Source of the DNA: JARKQH01 sp964631605
Lineage (GTDB): Bacteria > Verrucomicrobiota > Verrucomicrobiia > Limisphaerales > UBA8199
Direction of reading: 5' to 3'
Assembly: GCA_964631605.1 (NCBI GenBank)
Contig: CAZVYG010000006.1
Coordinates: 1-64,000, forward strand
Length of the DNA: 64,000 bases
The notes beneath the pieces were generated by a model, which did not search any database, was not told where the DNA came from, and was given only the letters and a program-made list of their open reading frames with translations. Below, in pieces: positions 9,218 to 20,258 of the stretch. Both the position numbers and the translations under genes were made by a program. Within the stretch, counting starts at the first letter, position 1; the number at the start of each line of letters is the position of its first letter.

Positions 9218-9931
9218 TCACCACGGCATGTCCTCGTCCTCGTAGTGGCGGCGGTAAAAGCGTTTCACCTTGACCACGCTGCACAACAGGGCGCCGAAGA
9301 CAAACCCGCCGATGTGCGCCCACCAGGCGATGCCGCCCGCCCCTTCGGGCGTGGACAGCAGGCTCAGCGTGCCATTGAAGAACTGCAGGATGAACCACCA
9401 GCCGAGGAAGATCACCGCCGGCACCACAAAGAACGGGCCCAAAAAGAAAGGGGGGATGACCATCTCGACCCGGGCATGGGGATAGAGCCGGAAGTAGCCG
9501 CCCATGACAGCGGCAATCGCGCCGCTGGCCCCGATGGTCGGCAAGGTGGAGCCGGCATTGGTAAAAATGTGGAGCAGGGCCGCGACCACGCCGCCGGCGA
9601 GGTAGAATCCGAGGTAGCGGGCGCGGCCGAGGCGGTCTTCGACATTGTCGCCGAAAATCCAGAGGGTCCAGAGGTTTCCCAGCAGGTGCGTCCAGCCGCC
9701 GTGCAGAAACATCGAGCTGAAGAAGGGAATGACCTGCTCGGGCCAGGAGAACAGCGCGGCCACCTCGGGCGAAGTGTAACGCACCGGCACAATGCCCAGC
9801 AGCAGCAGGGCGTCCTGCAGGCGCGGTCCCAGGCGCAGCTCCCAGAGGAAGGCCAGCACGTTGAGGAAGATCAGGGTGAGGGTTACGACGGGAAACCGCC
9901 GGCTGGGAATGTCATCGCGAAGGGGGAGCAT
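9218..9931 (-). CDS. Rhomboid family intramembrane serine protease
   Basis: Cleaves transmembrane substrates within the lipid bilayer. The 237-residue protein has about six hydrophobic segments and the family hallmarks: His82 and Asn86 in HLLGN, the catalytic serine in GASGA (Ser136), and the partner histidine in AHIGG (His206). Length fits a core bacterial rhomboid without extra cytoplasmic domains. It is the last gene of the minus-strand proteostasis block, 104 bases after the CbpA-like gene, so it may be part of that transcript as a membrane quality-control protease. That operon link is inferred from order and strand only. Confidence 0.9.
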   Translation of the reverse strand: MLPLRDDIPSRRFPVVTLTLIFLNVLAFLWELRLGPRLQDALLLLGIVPVRYTSPEVAALFSWPEQVIPFFSSMFLHGGWTHLLGNLWTLWIFGDNVEDRLGRARYLGFYLAGGVVAALLHIFTNAGSTLPTIGASGAIAAVMGGYFRLYPHARVEMVIPPFFLGPFFVVPAVIFLGWWFILQFFNGTLSLLSTPEGAGGIAWWAHIGGFVFGALLCSVVKVKRFYRRHYEDEDMPW

Positions 9932-10035
9932 GGTTACAGGTTCTGTTGAAGGAATTCAAGCATCACCGACGCCGGCGCGGCCTCAGGAGGGCAACCGGAC
10001 TGGGTGACGGAGAGCACGGTTTTTTGCGCCGCCCA

Positions 10036-11052
10036 CTATTGGCGGGGGTTGAACTTCGAAGTGCGCGCGAGCTGTTCCCACAGAGCGCGCTCCTCGCTGG
10101 TGAGGTTTTGCGGCAGTTCCACGTTGACGACCACGTAGAGGTCGCCGCGCTCGCCGCGGGGCCCGCGGGGCAGGCCGCGGCCGCGCAGGCGCAGTTGCTG
10201 GCCGTGGTTGGCGCCGGGCGGAATACGCAGGGTGACCTTGCCCTCGAGCGTGGGCACCTGGACTGTGCAGCCCAGCACGGCTTCCCATGGCGCCAACTCG
10301 AGGTCGTGATACAGGTCGGCGCCGCGGGGGCGAAAATCGGGATGCGCCGCCAGCCGGACTCGCAGGAACAAGTCGCCCGGGGCGCCGCCGTCGTGGCCCT
10401 CGCTGCCTTTGCCGGCCACGCGGATGGTTTGCCCCTCCTGGACGCCCGGCGGAATTCGGACTTTGAAGGTGTGGGTTTCGGCCTGGCCGGTGCGGGGATT
10501 GGTCTTCTGCAGCGAGATCGTGCGCACCGAACCGCGCATGACTTCCTCGAGAGTGACCAGAATATCGCCCTCGATGTCCGCGCCCCGGGTCGCAAAGCCG
10601 GTCCGGCCCGCCGCGCGGCCGGCTGCGCCTCCCCCCATTCCCCCGGCGCGGGCCTGTCGCAAGACGTCATCGAAGCCGACTCCCCCGCCGAAAAACTGCT
10701 CGAAAAAGTCGCTAAAACCGGTGCCGCCGAAATGGAACTCGAAGGTTTGCGACCCGTCCGGGCTGGACCAGCGGCCCCCGCCCGGCGGCGCCCAGCCGGG
10801 CGGCGGCTCGAAGCCGGCGCCCTGTTTCCAATGCGCGCCGAGGGTGTCGTATTTTTGGCGCTTGGCCGGATCACTGAGCACCTCGTAGGCCTCGTTGATC
10901 TCCTTGAACTTCTCCTCGGCGACCTTTTTGTCGCGGGCGACGTCGGGGTGGTACTGCCGCGCCAGTTTGCGAAACGCCTTCTTGATGTCCTCGTCGCTGG
11001 CATCGCGCGAGACACCCAGGGTGGCGTAGTAATCTTTGAATTCGACAGGCAT
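10036..11052 (-). CDS. cbpA: CbpA-type DnaJ co-chaperone
   Basis: Hsp40 co-chaperone that stimulates DnaK ATPase activity and delivers substrates. The 338-residue protein has a J domain at residues 5-70 with HPD at 35-37, a Gly/Phe-rich region (about 75-125), and a C-terminal substrate-binding domain with two beta subdomains (about 130-330). There is no CxxCxGxG zinc finger, which places it with CbpA rather than DnaJ. The gene immediately upstream on the same strand (27 bases away) encodes a CbpM-like modulator; cbpA-cbpM pairing is known from other bacteria, where CbpM binds the J domain and restrains it. Within the larger proteostasis block it is the second J-domain protein. Confidence 0.92.
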   Translation of the reverse strand: MPVEFKDYYATLGVSRDASDEDIKKAFRKLARQYHPDVARDKKVAEEKFKEINEAYEVLSDPAKRQKYDTLGAHWKQGAGFEPPPGWAPPGGGRWSSPDGSQTFEFHFGGTGFSDFFEQFFGGGVGFDDVLRQARAGGMGGGAAGRAAGRTGFATRGADIEGDILVTLEEVMRGSVRTISLQKTNPRTGQAETHTFKVRIPPGVQEGQTIRVAGKGSEGHDGGAPGDLFLRVRLAAHPDFRPRGADLYHDLELAPWEAVLGCTVQVPTLEGKVTLRIPPGANHGQQLRLRGRGLPRGPRGERGDLYVVVNVELPQNLTSEERALWEQLARTSKFNPRQ

Positions 11053-11079
11053 CGTGAGTGCGGCGCCGGGCGGGGTGGA

Positions 11080-11409
11080 TCAACGGCCGCGGAGAAACCG
11101 CAATTCCTCCTGCAACCGCTCGATCTCAGTCATCAGCTCCATGACCAGACGCATGGCGCGGAGGTTGAATCCGCACACCTCGCGCAGCGCCTCGAGCTGG
11201 CGCAACCGCCGGACGCCCTCATCATTAAACAGCCAGCCGCCCGATTCCGGGTCCATGATGGTTGACACCAGGCCGTACTGGCAATAGCGGGCGATGCGGC
11301 GGCGCGGCAGGTGCGCCAGTTGCGCGGCTTGTTCAATGGTGTAACTCACCGCCGGGTCCGGCGCATACACCTCGATGGCCGTGATTGAACTTTCAATTGG
11401 CAGATTCAT
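11080..11409 (-). CDS. cbpM: CbpM-like chaperone modulator (MerR-type HTH)
   Basis: A 109-residue protein with a MerR-like winged-helix segment (YTIEQAAQLAHLPRRRIARY) at about residues 22-41 and a C-terminal helix with a coiled-coil look (LVMELMTEIERLQEELRFL). This matches CbpM/HspR-like small proteins that bind the J domain of CbpA. It lies directly before cbpA with a 27-base gap. It could instead be a transcriptional regulator of the block in the manner of HspR; the sequence does not decide between the two. The symbol rests on context as much as on sequence. Confidence 0.75.
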   Translation of the reverse strand: MNLPIESSITAIEVYAPDPAVSYTIEQAAQLAHLPRRRIARYCQYGLVSTIMDPESGGWLFNDEGVRRLRQLEALREVCGFNLRAMRLVMELMTEIERLQEELRFLRGR

Positions 11410-11458
11410 GCTTCAGACGATTCGTTATGGTTTCGCAAAAGGAGCGCGCCCGCAAACA

Positions 11459-11728
11459 TCAAACGAACCCCTGGTTGAGCACTTCGGTGCGAATGCGCTC
11501 GCCCAGTGATTTCAGCAGCGTCCGGATGCGGGCCGGCGATTGGCCCAGCACCATGGCCACCTCGTCCAGGCTGATATGAAGGTGGACCGTGCCCTGCGGG
11601 AACTTGCAGAGATGCTTCTCGAGCTTGCTGATTTTCTGGTGGACCTTTTTCCGGAGCAATTCGTGCCCGTGCAGATTGCGGGTCACCAGGTTCCAAGGCA
11701 ACGTAGTCAGTTTGCTTTGCGTGTTCAT
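11459..11728 (-). CDS. Small HPF-like/HTH-like protein
   Basis: An 89-residue protein. Residues 12-52 (TRNLHGHELLRKKVHQKISK then LEKHLCKFPQG and VHLHISL) resemble the first helix and following strand of ribosome hibernation factors of the HPF/RaiA family. The rest of that fold is missing: residues 53-89 (LDEVAMVLGQSPARIRTLLK onward) look instead like a helix-turn-helix. I checked the other two minus-strand frames through the junction and found no continuation of HPF, so a simple frameshift does not explain it. It sits between clpB (94 bases upstream) and cbpM. The role is unknown; ribosome or RNA binding under stress is a guess. Confidence 0.55.
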   Translation of the reverse strand: MNTQSKLTTLPWNLVTRNLHGHELLRKKVHQKISKLEKHLCKFPQGTVHLHISLDEVAMVLGQSPARIRTLLKSLGERIRTEVLNQGFV

Positions 11729-11822
11729 ACCGCGATCTCAGGGTTGTTGCAGTCCAAGGCCGCCCCCGCCCCTCGCGGGGCGCGGCCATGGCAAAGGGAA
11801 AGAACGTCTCGAGGCCCCGCCG

Positions 11823-14458
<2,636 letters not shown>

Positions 14459-14468
<10 letters not shown>

Positions 14469-17077
14469 AAAGTGGTCGTGTTCGTTCCGGGTTGTTTGAC
14501 TTCATTCCGCAGCGGCGGCCCGTCGCCGGGCGTGGGGCCGTTGACGGCGGGTTCAGGCTCTGGCGGATGGCCGTCCTTGACCGGAGTGCCGGAACCGGCC
14601 GGTTCCAGGGCCAGGGCCAGGACATCGTCCACGGTCGCGGCAGTCCGGAATTCCAGTTTATCCTTCACCTCGGCCGGCAATTCGGCCAGGTCTTTCTCGT
14701 TGAGTTTCGGAATCAAAACCGTTCGAATTCCCGCGCGCAATGCGGCGAGCGCTTTCTCTTTCAAACCGCCAATGGGCATCACCAGGCCGCGGAGGGTGAT
14801 CTCGCCGGTCATGGCGACCTCCGGCCGGACCGGGCGGCCGCTGAAGAGTGAGGCAATGGCGGTTGCCATGGCCACGCCTGCGGACGGCCCGTCTTTCGGA
14901 ACGGCGCCGGCGGGCACATGGATGTGAAGATCCGTGTCTTTGAAGGCCTCCGCCGGAATGCCCAGCTCCGCCGCCCGGCTCTTGACCAGGCTGAGCGCCG
15001 CCTGGGCGCTCTCTTTCATCACATCCCCGATCTGGCCCGTCAGCAGCACGTTCCCCTTGCCGGCATAGCGCAGGGCCTCGATGTGCAGAATATCTCCCCC
15101 CACCGGGGTCCAGGCCAGGCCGGTCACCACCCCCGGGCGGCCGGTGCTGAGCCGGGTCTCGCGGATGTATTTGGCCGGCCCCAGAATCTTCTCCACTTCA
15201 GCGGGCGTGATGGTGGCGTGGGTGATTTCTTCGCGGGCCACTTGGGCGGCCACCGCCCGGCATACCGCGGCGATCTGGCGTTCGAGTTCCCGCACGCCGG
15301 CCTCGCGCGTATAGTCATTGATGATCTGCTGGAGGGCCGCCGTCTCGAACCGGCACTGATCGCGCTTCAGTCCGTGTTCCTCCAACTGGCGTTGGACCAG
15401 GTAGCGCTGCGCAATCTCCAACTTTTCGCGGTCGGTGTAACCGGGAATTTCGATCACTTCCATCCGGTCCCGCAAGGCCGGCGGCACGGTGTCCATCTGG
15501 TTGGCCGTGCAAATGAAGATGACCTGGGAGAGGTCGAACGGCACGTCCAGATAATGATCCACAAAGGCGTGATTCTGCCGCGGGTCCAGCACTTCCAACA
15601 GAGCGCTGGCGGGGTCGCCCCGGAAATCGGCGCCGAGCTTGTCAATTTCGTCCAGCATGAGGACGGGGTTGCGCGAACCGGCGCGGCGGATCTCCTGAAT
15701 GAGGCGGCCGGGCATGGACCCGATGTAGGTCCGGCGATGGCCGCGAATTTCGGCCTCGTCATGCACGCCGCCCAGGCTCAGCCGGGCGAATTTTCGTCCC
15801 AAGGCATCGGCGATCGCCTGGCCCAGGCTGGTCTTGCCCACTCCCGGCGGGCCCAGGAAACACAGAATGGGGCCGTGGCCCGACGGATTGAGCTTCCGCA
15901 CCGCCAGATATTCGATCAGCCGTCGTTTGACCTTTTCCAGGTTGTAATGGTCGCGGTCCAGAATCTCCTGGGCCCGCCGCAAATCCAGGTTGTCCTCGGT
16001 CAGCTTGCTCCAGGGCAGTTCGGCCAGCGTTTCCACGTAGCTGACAATCACCGAATACTCGGGGCTCGCCGGATGCAGATGGCTCAGCCGGCGCAACTCC
16101 CGCTCGGCCTGTTCCACCACCGCGGACGGGGCTTTGGCCTCCGCGAGGCGTTTGCGCAACTCCTCCACTTGCTGCTCGACCCCTTCCTCGCCTTCGCCCA
16201 GCTCCTTCTGAATGGCTTTGAGTTGCTCCCGCAAGAAAGCCCGGCGCTGCTGGTCCGTGAAAGACGAGGAAACATCCTTTTGAATCTTTTGTTGCAGCCG
16301 GGCCAGTTCGAGCTGCCGGCCCACGCGCTGGTGCACGGCGGCGACGCGTTTGGCGACGTCAAGTTCCTCGAGGAGCTTTTGCTTCTCCCCGGCCTCCAAA
16401 TTGAGCGTGCCAGCGAGATAATCCGCCAGGAGCCCCCCTTCGGTGATGTTCAAGACGGTCAACCGGGCCGGCTCGGCCTCTTCGCCGCCCAGTTCAAAGA
16501 GTTTGAGCGCCGACTCCCGCAACCCATTCACCGCCGCCTCGAATGGCTGGTCGCCGGCTGGCGGCTGGGTCGGGACGAGCACCTCGACTTCGGCCCGCAG
16601 GAAGGGATGAACCAGCAGGACCTTTTTCAGCGCGATCCGCTCGAGCGCCTGCACCACGACCACCGCCTGCTCCTCGCTGCTCCGAATCAGCTTGAGCACC
16701 GTGGCCGCCACCCCCACCGGATGGAGCCCCTCGGGTCCCGGCTCGTCCTGCTGCGGGTCTTTTTGAGTGAAGACGCCAATAATCTTGGATTGGGCCAGGG
16801 ACTCCTCCAGCAGCTTGCGCGAGGAGGGGCGCCCGATCGTGAGCGGCACGATCATTCCCGGAAACAACACCGTGTTGCGCACCGGCAAAATCGGAAGCGT
16901 GGACGGAATCGTCGGGTGTTCGCCATCCCGCGGCCCGGTCTGGCTCTCGGCCGGAGGCGGACTGGCGGGCGCAGTGTCCTCCAGCGGCGTCCGGGCCTGC
17001 GGGCGGGCCGCGCGCGTGCGGTTGGCCGCCGGCGAAGCGCGGCGTCGCGTCGTTGCGGATGTTGTTCGAGCTTTCAT
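14459..17077 (-). CDS. lon: ATP-dependent protease Lon
   Basis: Cytoplasmic AAA+ serine protease degrading damaged and regulatory proteins. The start at 17077 (MKARTTSA) gives 872 residues and overlaps the hsp20 stop codon by one base (TGATG). An Arg/Ala/Pro-rich tail of about 60 residues precedes the Lon-N domain, which begins with LPILPVRNTVLFPG. Walker A GPPGVGKTS is near residue 407. The protease domain carries the catalytic Ser in GPSAGVAM (about 729) and the paired Lys in GGLKEKALAA (about 772). The basic N-terminal tail is longer than in E. coli Lon. The C-terminal overlap with clpB supports one transcript. Confidence 0.96.
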
Positions 17078-17490
17078 CAGGCAGTTTTCAAAGGCACTTG
17101 TATCCACAGCCAGCCGTCGCGCTGTTCGGCGGTGACTCGGCTGGGGTCAAAACCATCGGGCAGGAGCAATTCGCGCTCGAAACTGCCGTAATCAATTTCC
17201 ATGGCCAGCACCTGCATCGGCTGGCGGCCCCGGCTCTGGGGCTCCGGCGGATGGCGATGCCCCCGAATCCGCAGCCGCCCCGGTTCGGCCTCAATCGTCA
17301 GGTCCCGGGCCTTGACCCCCGCCAGGTCCGCGCAAATGACCAACCGGTCCGCGCACCGATAAACATTGACCGCGGGTGTCCAGCAGGGCCGCGGCCGGAA
17401 CCGCGTCACGTGGACGCGCGTGAACTCGCCCGCCAGCGCCCGCAACCGGCGCTCGACCTGCTCGAAGTGGAACTGGAAGAAATCGCTCAT
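17077..17490 (-). CDS. Small heat shock protein Hsp20
   Basis: ATP-independent holdase that binds unfolding proteins. The 137-residue protein has an alpha-crystallin domain from about residue 38 to the C-terminus (PAVNVYRCADRLVICADLAG at the start, DGWLWIQVPL at the end). The usual C-terminal I-x-I/V anchoring motif is not evident after the last strand, so oligomer assembly may differ. The start codon overlaps the ftsH stop (TAATG) and its stop overlaps the lon start (TGATG), which indicates tight co-translation in the block. Confidence 0.92.
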   Translation of the reverse strand: MSDFFQFHFEQVERRLRALAGEFTRVHVTRFRPRPCWTPAVNVYRCADRLVICADLAGVKARDLTIEAEPGRLRIRGHRHPPEPQSRGRQPMQVLAMEIDYGSFERELLLPDGFDPSRVTAEQRDGWLWIQVPLKTA

Positions 17491-19517
17491 TACGACTGCT
17501 CCGTTGGGTGACTGGCGCCGTTGCGAACCGCCGGGGTGACCGCTCCGGCCACCGGCATCGGCGGCACGGGTTCCTTACCCCGTGGCATTTCCTTGCCAAC
17601 CAGGCGGTAGAATTCCGGCCCATCCAGCGTCTCGCGCGCCAGCAGTTCCGCGGTCACCCGCTCGAGCTGGGCGCGGTTTTCGGTCAAAATCTCCTTCGCC
17701 TTGGCGTAGGCATGGTCCAGCAGCGATTTGACTTCCTCGTCAATTTCGCGGGCGGTTTGTTCCGAGCAATCCCGCTGCAGGGGCGCTTCCGGTCCGGCGA
17801 GAAATTGTGCCGGACGCTGCGCGCAGTTGGCCAGCCCCAGCCGCTCGCTCATCCCATACATCGCCACCATTTGCCGGGCCAAAGCCGTGGCTCGCTCGAG
17901 ATCGTTCTGGGCGCCGGTGGTGACTTCCCCGAAGGTCACTTCCTCCGCCGCCCGGCCCCCCAACAGCCCGCACAGCCGGCAGAACAGCTCGCTGCGCGTG
18001 AGCAGGAACTGGTCCTCGTTGGGCAACTGCATGGTGTAGCCCAGCGCCGCCCGGCCCCGCGGCACAATGCTGATCTTGTGGACCGGGTCGGCATGCGGAC
18101 TGTGCGCGGCCACCAGCGCGTGCCCGACCTCGTGATAGGCGACCCGCTTTTTCTCCTCCGCGTTGAGCCGCCGACTGCGCCGCTCCGGACCCGCGACCAC
18201 CTTCTCGATGGCATCCTCGAGGTCCCGCTGGGTAATCTCCTTGGCCTTCCGCCGGGCCGTCAGCAGCGCGGCCTCGTTGAGCACGTTGGCGAGGTCGGCG
18301 CCCGAGAATCCGGCGGTGGCGGCCGCAATCCGCCGCAGGCTGACATCCGGCGCCAGGCGCTTGTTGCGGGCGTGGACCTTTAAAATGGCTTCGCGCCCGT
18401 CCAGATCGGGAGCATCCACCACGATCTGGCGGTCGAACCGGCCCGGGCGCAACAGTGCCCGGTCGAGCACCTCCGGACGATTGGTCGCCGCCAGAATGAT
18501 CACGCCGGTGTTGGCCTCGAAACCATCCATCTCGACCAGCAGCGCGTTGAGGGTCTGTTCCCGTTCGTCGTTCACGGCCCCCACATGCACGCCCCGCTGG
18601 CGGCCGATGGCGTCCAGTTCGTCAATGAAAATTATGCACGGGGCGTGCTCCTTCGCCTGCTTGAAAAGATCCCGCACCCGCGCCGCGCCCACCCCCACAA
18701 ACATCTCCACAAAATCAGCCCCACTCATCGAAAAGAACGGCACCCCCGCCTCGCCGGCCACCGCGCGCGCCAGCAGCGTTTTGCCGGTGCCGGGCGGCCC
18801 GACCAGCAGCGCCCCTTTGGGAATCCGGGCCCCCAGCGCCTGGTATTCCGTCGGATTCTTCAGAAAGTCCACCACTTCCCGCAGCTCCTGCTTGGCCTCC
18901 TCGCACCCGGCCACGTCGTTGAAGGTGACGCCGGTGTTCCGGTCCACGATGAGTTTGGCCCGGCTCTTGCCGATGCCGAACACCCCTTCGCTGGCGGCGC
19001 TGAACCGGCGCGCCAGCATGGACCAGACCAGAACCATCAGGCCGATGGGCAGCACCCACGCCAGCAGAAACTCCGACAACGCGTTCGGGCGTGTGCCGGT
19101 GTACTCCACTCCCGCCGCCTGCAGTTCCTTGACCAGGTCGGGGTCCTCGAGGCGCACCGTCCGAAACAGGAATGGCTTGGTCTCCGCCAGCGCGCGCTTG
19201 AGCCCCTGGGGGACTTCAGCGGTCTGGCTGTCGGCCGCTTTCAATTCCGTAACCGCAGGCGCGGCGTTGGTCGAGCGGGAGGCCAGGGGGACGATCCGCC
19301 CCACAATCTCGTCCTGCTTGACCGCCGCCTCGGTCACCTCCCGCCGCTCCAGGTGCGCCTTGAACTGACTGTAGGGAATCGTGCGCACGCTGAACTGGGC
19401 GAAAAACTCCTGCCACCCCCACAACACCAGCATCGTTACAAGGAAATAGCCGGCCAGCCACCGCGCCTGCGGATCAAATTTGCCGGGTAGTTTGAGTTTG
19501 GAAGGTGATTTTTTCAT
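17490..19517 (-). CDS. ftsH: ATP-dependent zinc metalloprotease FtsH
   Basis: Membrane-anchored AAA+ protease that removes misfolded membrane and soluble proteins. The start at 19517 (MKKSPSKLKL) gives 675 residues; upstream sequence in this frame overlaps the J-protein gene. Two membrane helices flank a periplasmic domain (about 20-40 and 137-155). The AAA module has Walker A GPPGTGKT near 239 and the SRH region ATNRPEVLDRALLRPGR. The zinc site HEVGH lies near 455-460. The C-terminal tail is Pro/Val-rich. Its stop shares a base with the hsp20 start, and the J-protein gene ends 14 bases upstream. Confidence 0.96.
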   Translation of the reverse strand: MKKSPSKLKLPGKFDPQARWLAGYFLVTMLVLWGWQEFFAQFSVRTIPYSQFKAHLERREVTEAAVKQDEIVGRIVPLASRSTNAAPAVTELKAADSQTAEVPQGLKRALAETKPFLFRTVRLEDPDLVKELQAAGVEYTGTRPNALSEFLLAWVLPIGLMVLVWSMLARRFSAASEGVFGIGKSRAKLIVDRNTGVTFNDVAGCEEAKQELREVVDFLKNPTEYQALGARIPKGALLVGPPGTGKTLLARAVAGEAGVPFFSMSGADFVEMFVGVGAARVRDLFKQAKEHAPCIIFIDELDAIGRQRGVHVGAVNDEREQTLNALLVEMDGFEANTGVIILAATNRPEVLDRALLRPGRFDRQIVVDAPDLDGREAILKVHARNKRLAPDVSLRRIAAATAGFSGADLANVLNEAALLTARRKAKEITQRDLEDAIEKVVAGPERRSRRLNAEEKKRVAYHEVGHALVAAHSPHADPVHKISIVPRGRAALGYTMQLPNEDQFLLTRSELFCRLCGLLGGRAAEEVTFGEVTTGAQNDLERATALARQMVAMYGMSERLGLANCAQRPAQFLAGPEAPLQRDCSEQTAREIDEEVKSLLDHAYAKAKEILTENRAQLERVTAELLARETLDGPEFYRLVGKEMPRGKEPVPPMPVAGAVTPAVRNGASHPTEQS

Positions 19518-19531
19518 AAGCAACGGCGGCG

Positions 19532-20236
19532 TTATGCCACCCGAAATAAAAGAGTTAGATAAAAGTTTTGCACACCCAGGCTGTGCAGGGGAAGCCGCAC
19601 GGTGTAACCATCGCGCAAGCCGGCCGGATAGTCCACCTCCACCGGCCAATCATCCGTCAACGCCCCATGCCCTTCGCAATGCCAGCATCCATAACCGCCG
19701 ACAGCCCCGCTCCCGCCACAGGCCGGGCATGGTAGCCGGGTCGGGACCCAAACCCGCACCCGGCCCCCCCGAACCGCTTCTTCCGGGCTGATGACGACTT
19801 CGACGGTGAGACTCTCCAGCCGCTCGGCTTTGGGACGTTCCACCGGGCTGAAATTGCTCCACCAGCGCTCGAAAAGTTCGTCGAAGCTGGGAAGATACGT
19901 CTCAAAGGTGTCCGCCAATGACACCTCGCGAAAACCGCGGGCCGACGCCATGGGCCGGAACGGCTCGGCCGCCGCCGTGGGCTGGACCATGGGCTCGGCC
20001 AGGCGCTCCCAGCCCCGGCGCTGCCTCGCGCCGCCCAGCCGCTGCTGGTCGTAGCGGCGCCGACGCTCAGGATCGGTGAGCACGGCATAAGCCTCCTGCA
20101 GCTCGAGGAACGGGTCGCTATGCAGTCCCGACACATCCGGGTGCAACTCCCGCGCCCGGCGCCGAAACGCCGCCTTGATATCCTCGAGACTCGCGTTCGA
20201 GGTTACGCCGAGGATGAGATAATAGTTCTTGGGCAT
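19532..20236 (-). CDS. DnaJ-like protein with half zinc finger
   Basis: A 235-residue J-domain protein. The start at 20236 (MPKNYYLILG) is supported by the canonical J-domain beginning; HPD is at residues 32-34. A linker without a clear G/F tract follows, then a short C-terminal DnaJ-like beta domain. Only two CxxC pairs are present (CPACGGSG at 170-177 and CWHCEGHG at 184-191), whereas DnaJ has four CxxCxGxG repeats making two zinc sites. One zinc centre is therefore expected. The protein is much shorter than DnaJ (about 375). It lies between htrA (22 bases) and ftsH (14 bases), so it may supply substrates to the FtsH, Hsp20 and ClpB machinery. Confidence 0.88.
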   Translation of the reverse strand: MPKNYYLILGVTSNASLEDIKAAFRRRARELHPDVSGLHSDPFLELQEAYAVLTDPERRRRYDQQRLGGARQRRGWERLAEPMVQPTAAAEPFRPMASARGFREVSLADTFETYLPSFDELFERWWSNFSPVERPKAERLESLTVEVVISPEEAVRGGRVRVWVPTRLPCPACGGSGAVGGYGCWHCEGHGALTDDWPVEVDYPAGLRDGYTVRLPLHSLGVQNFYLTLLFRVA

Positions 20237-20258
20237 ACCCGCCTCCCGCCCTGAGGGG

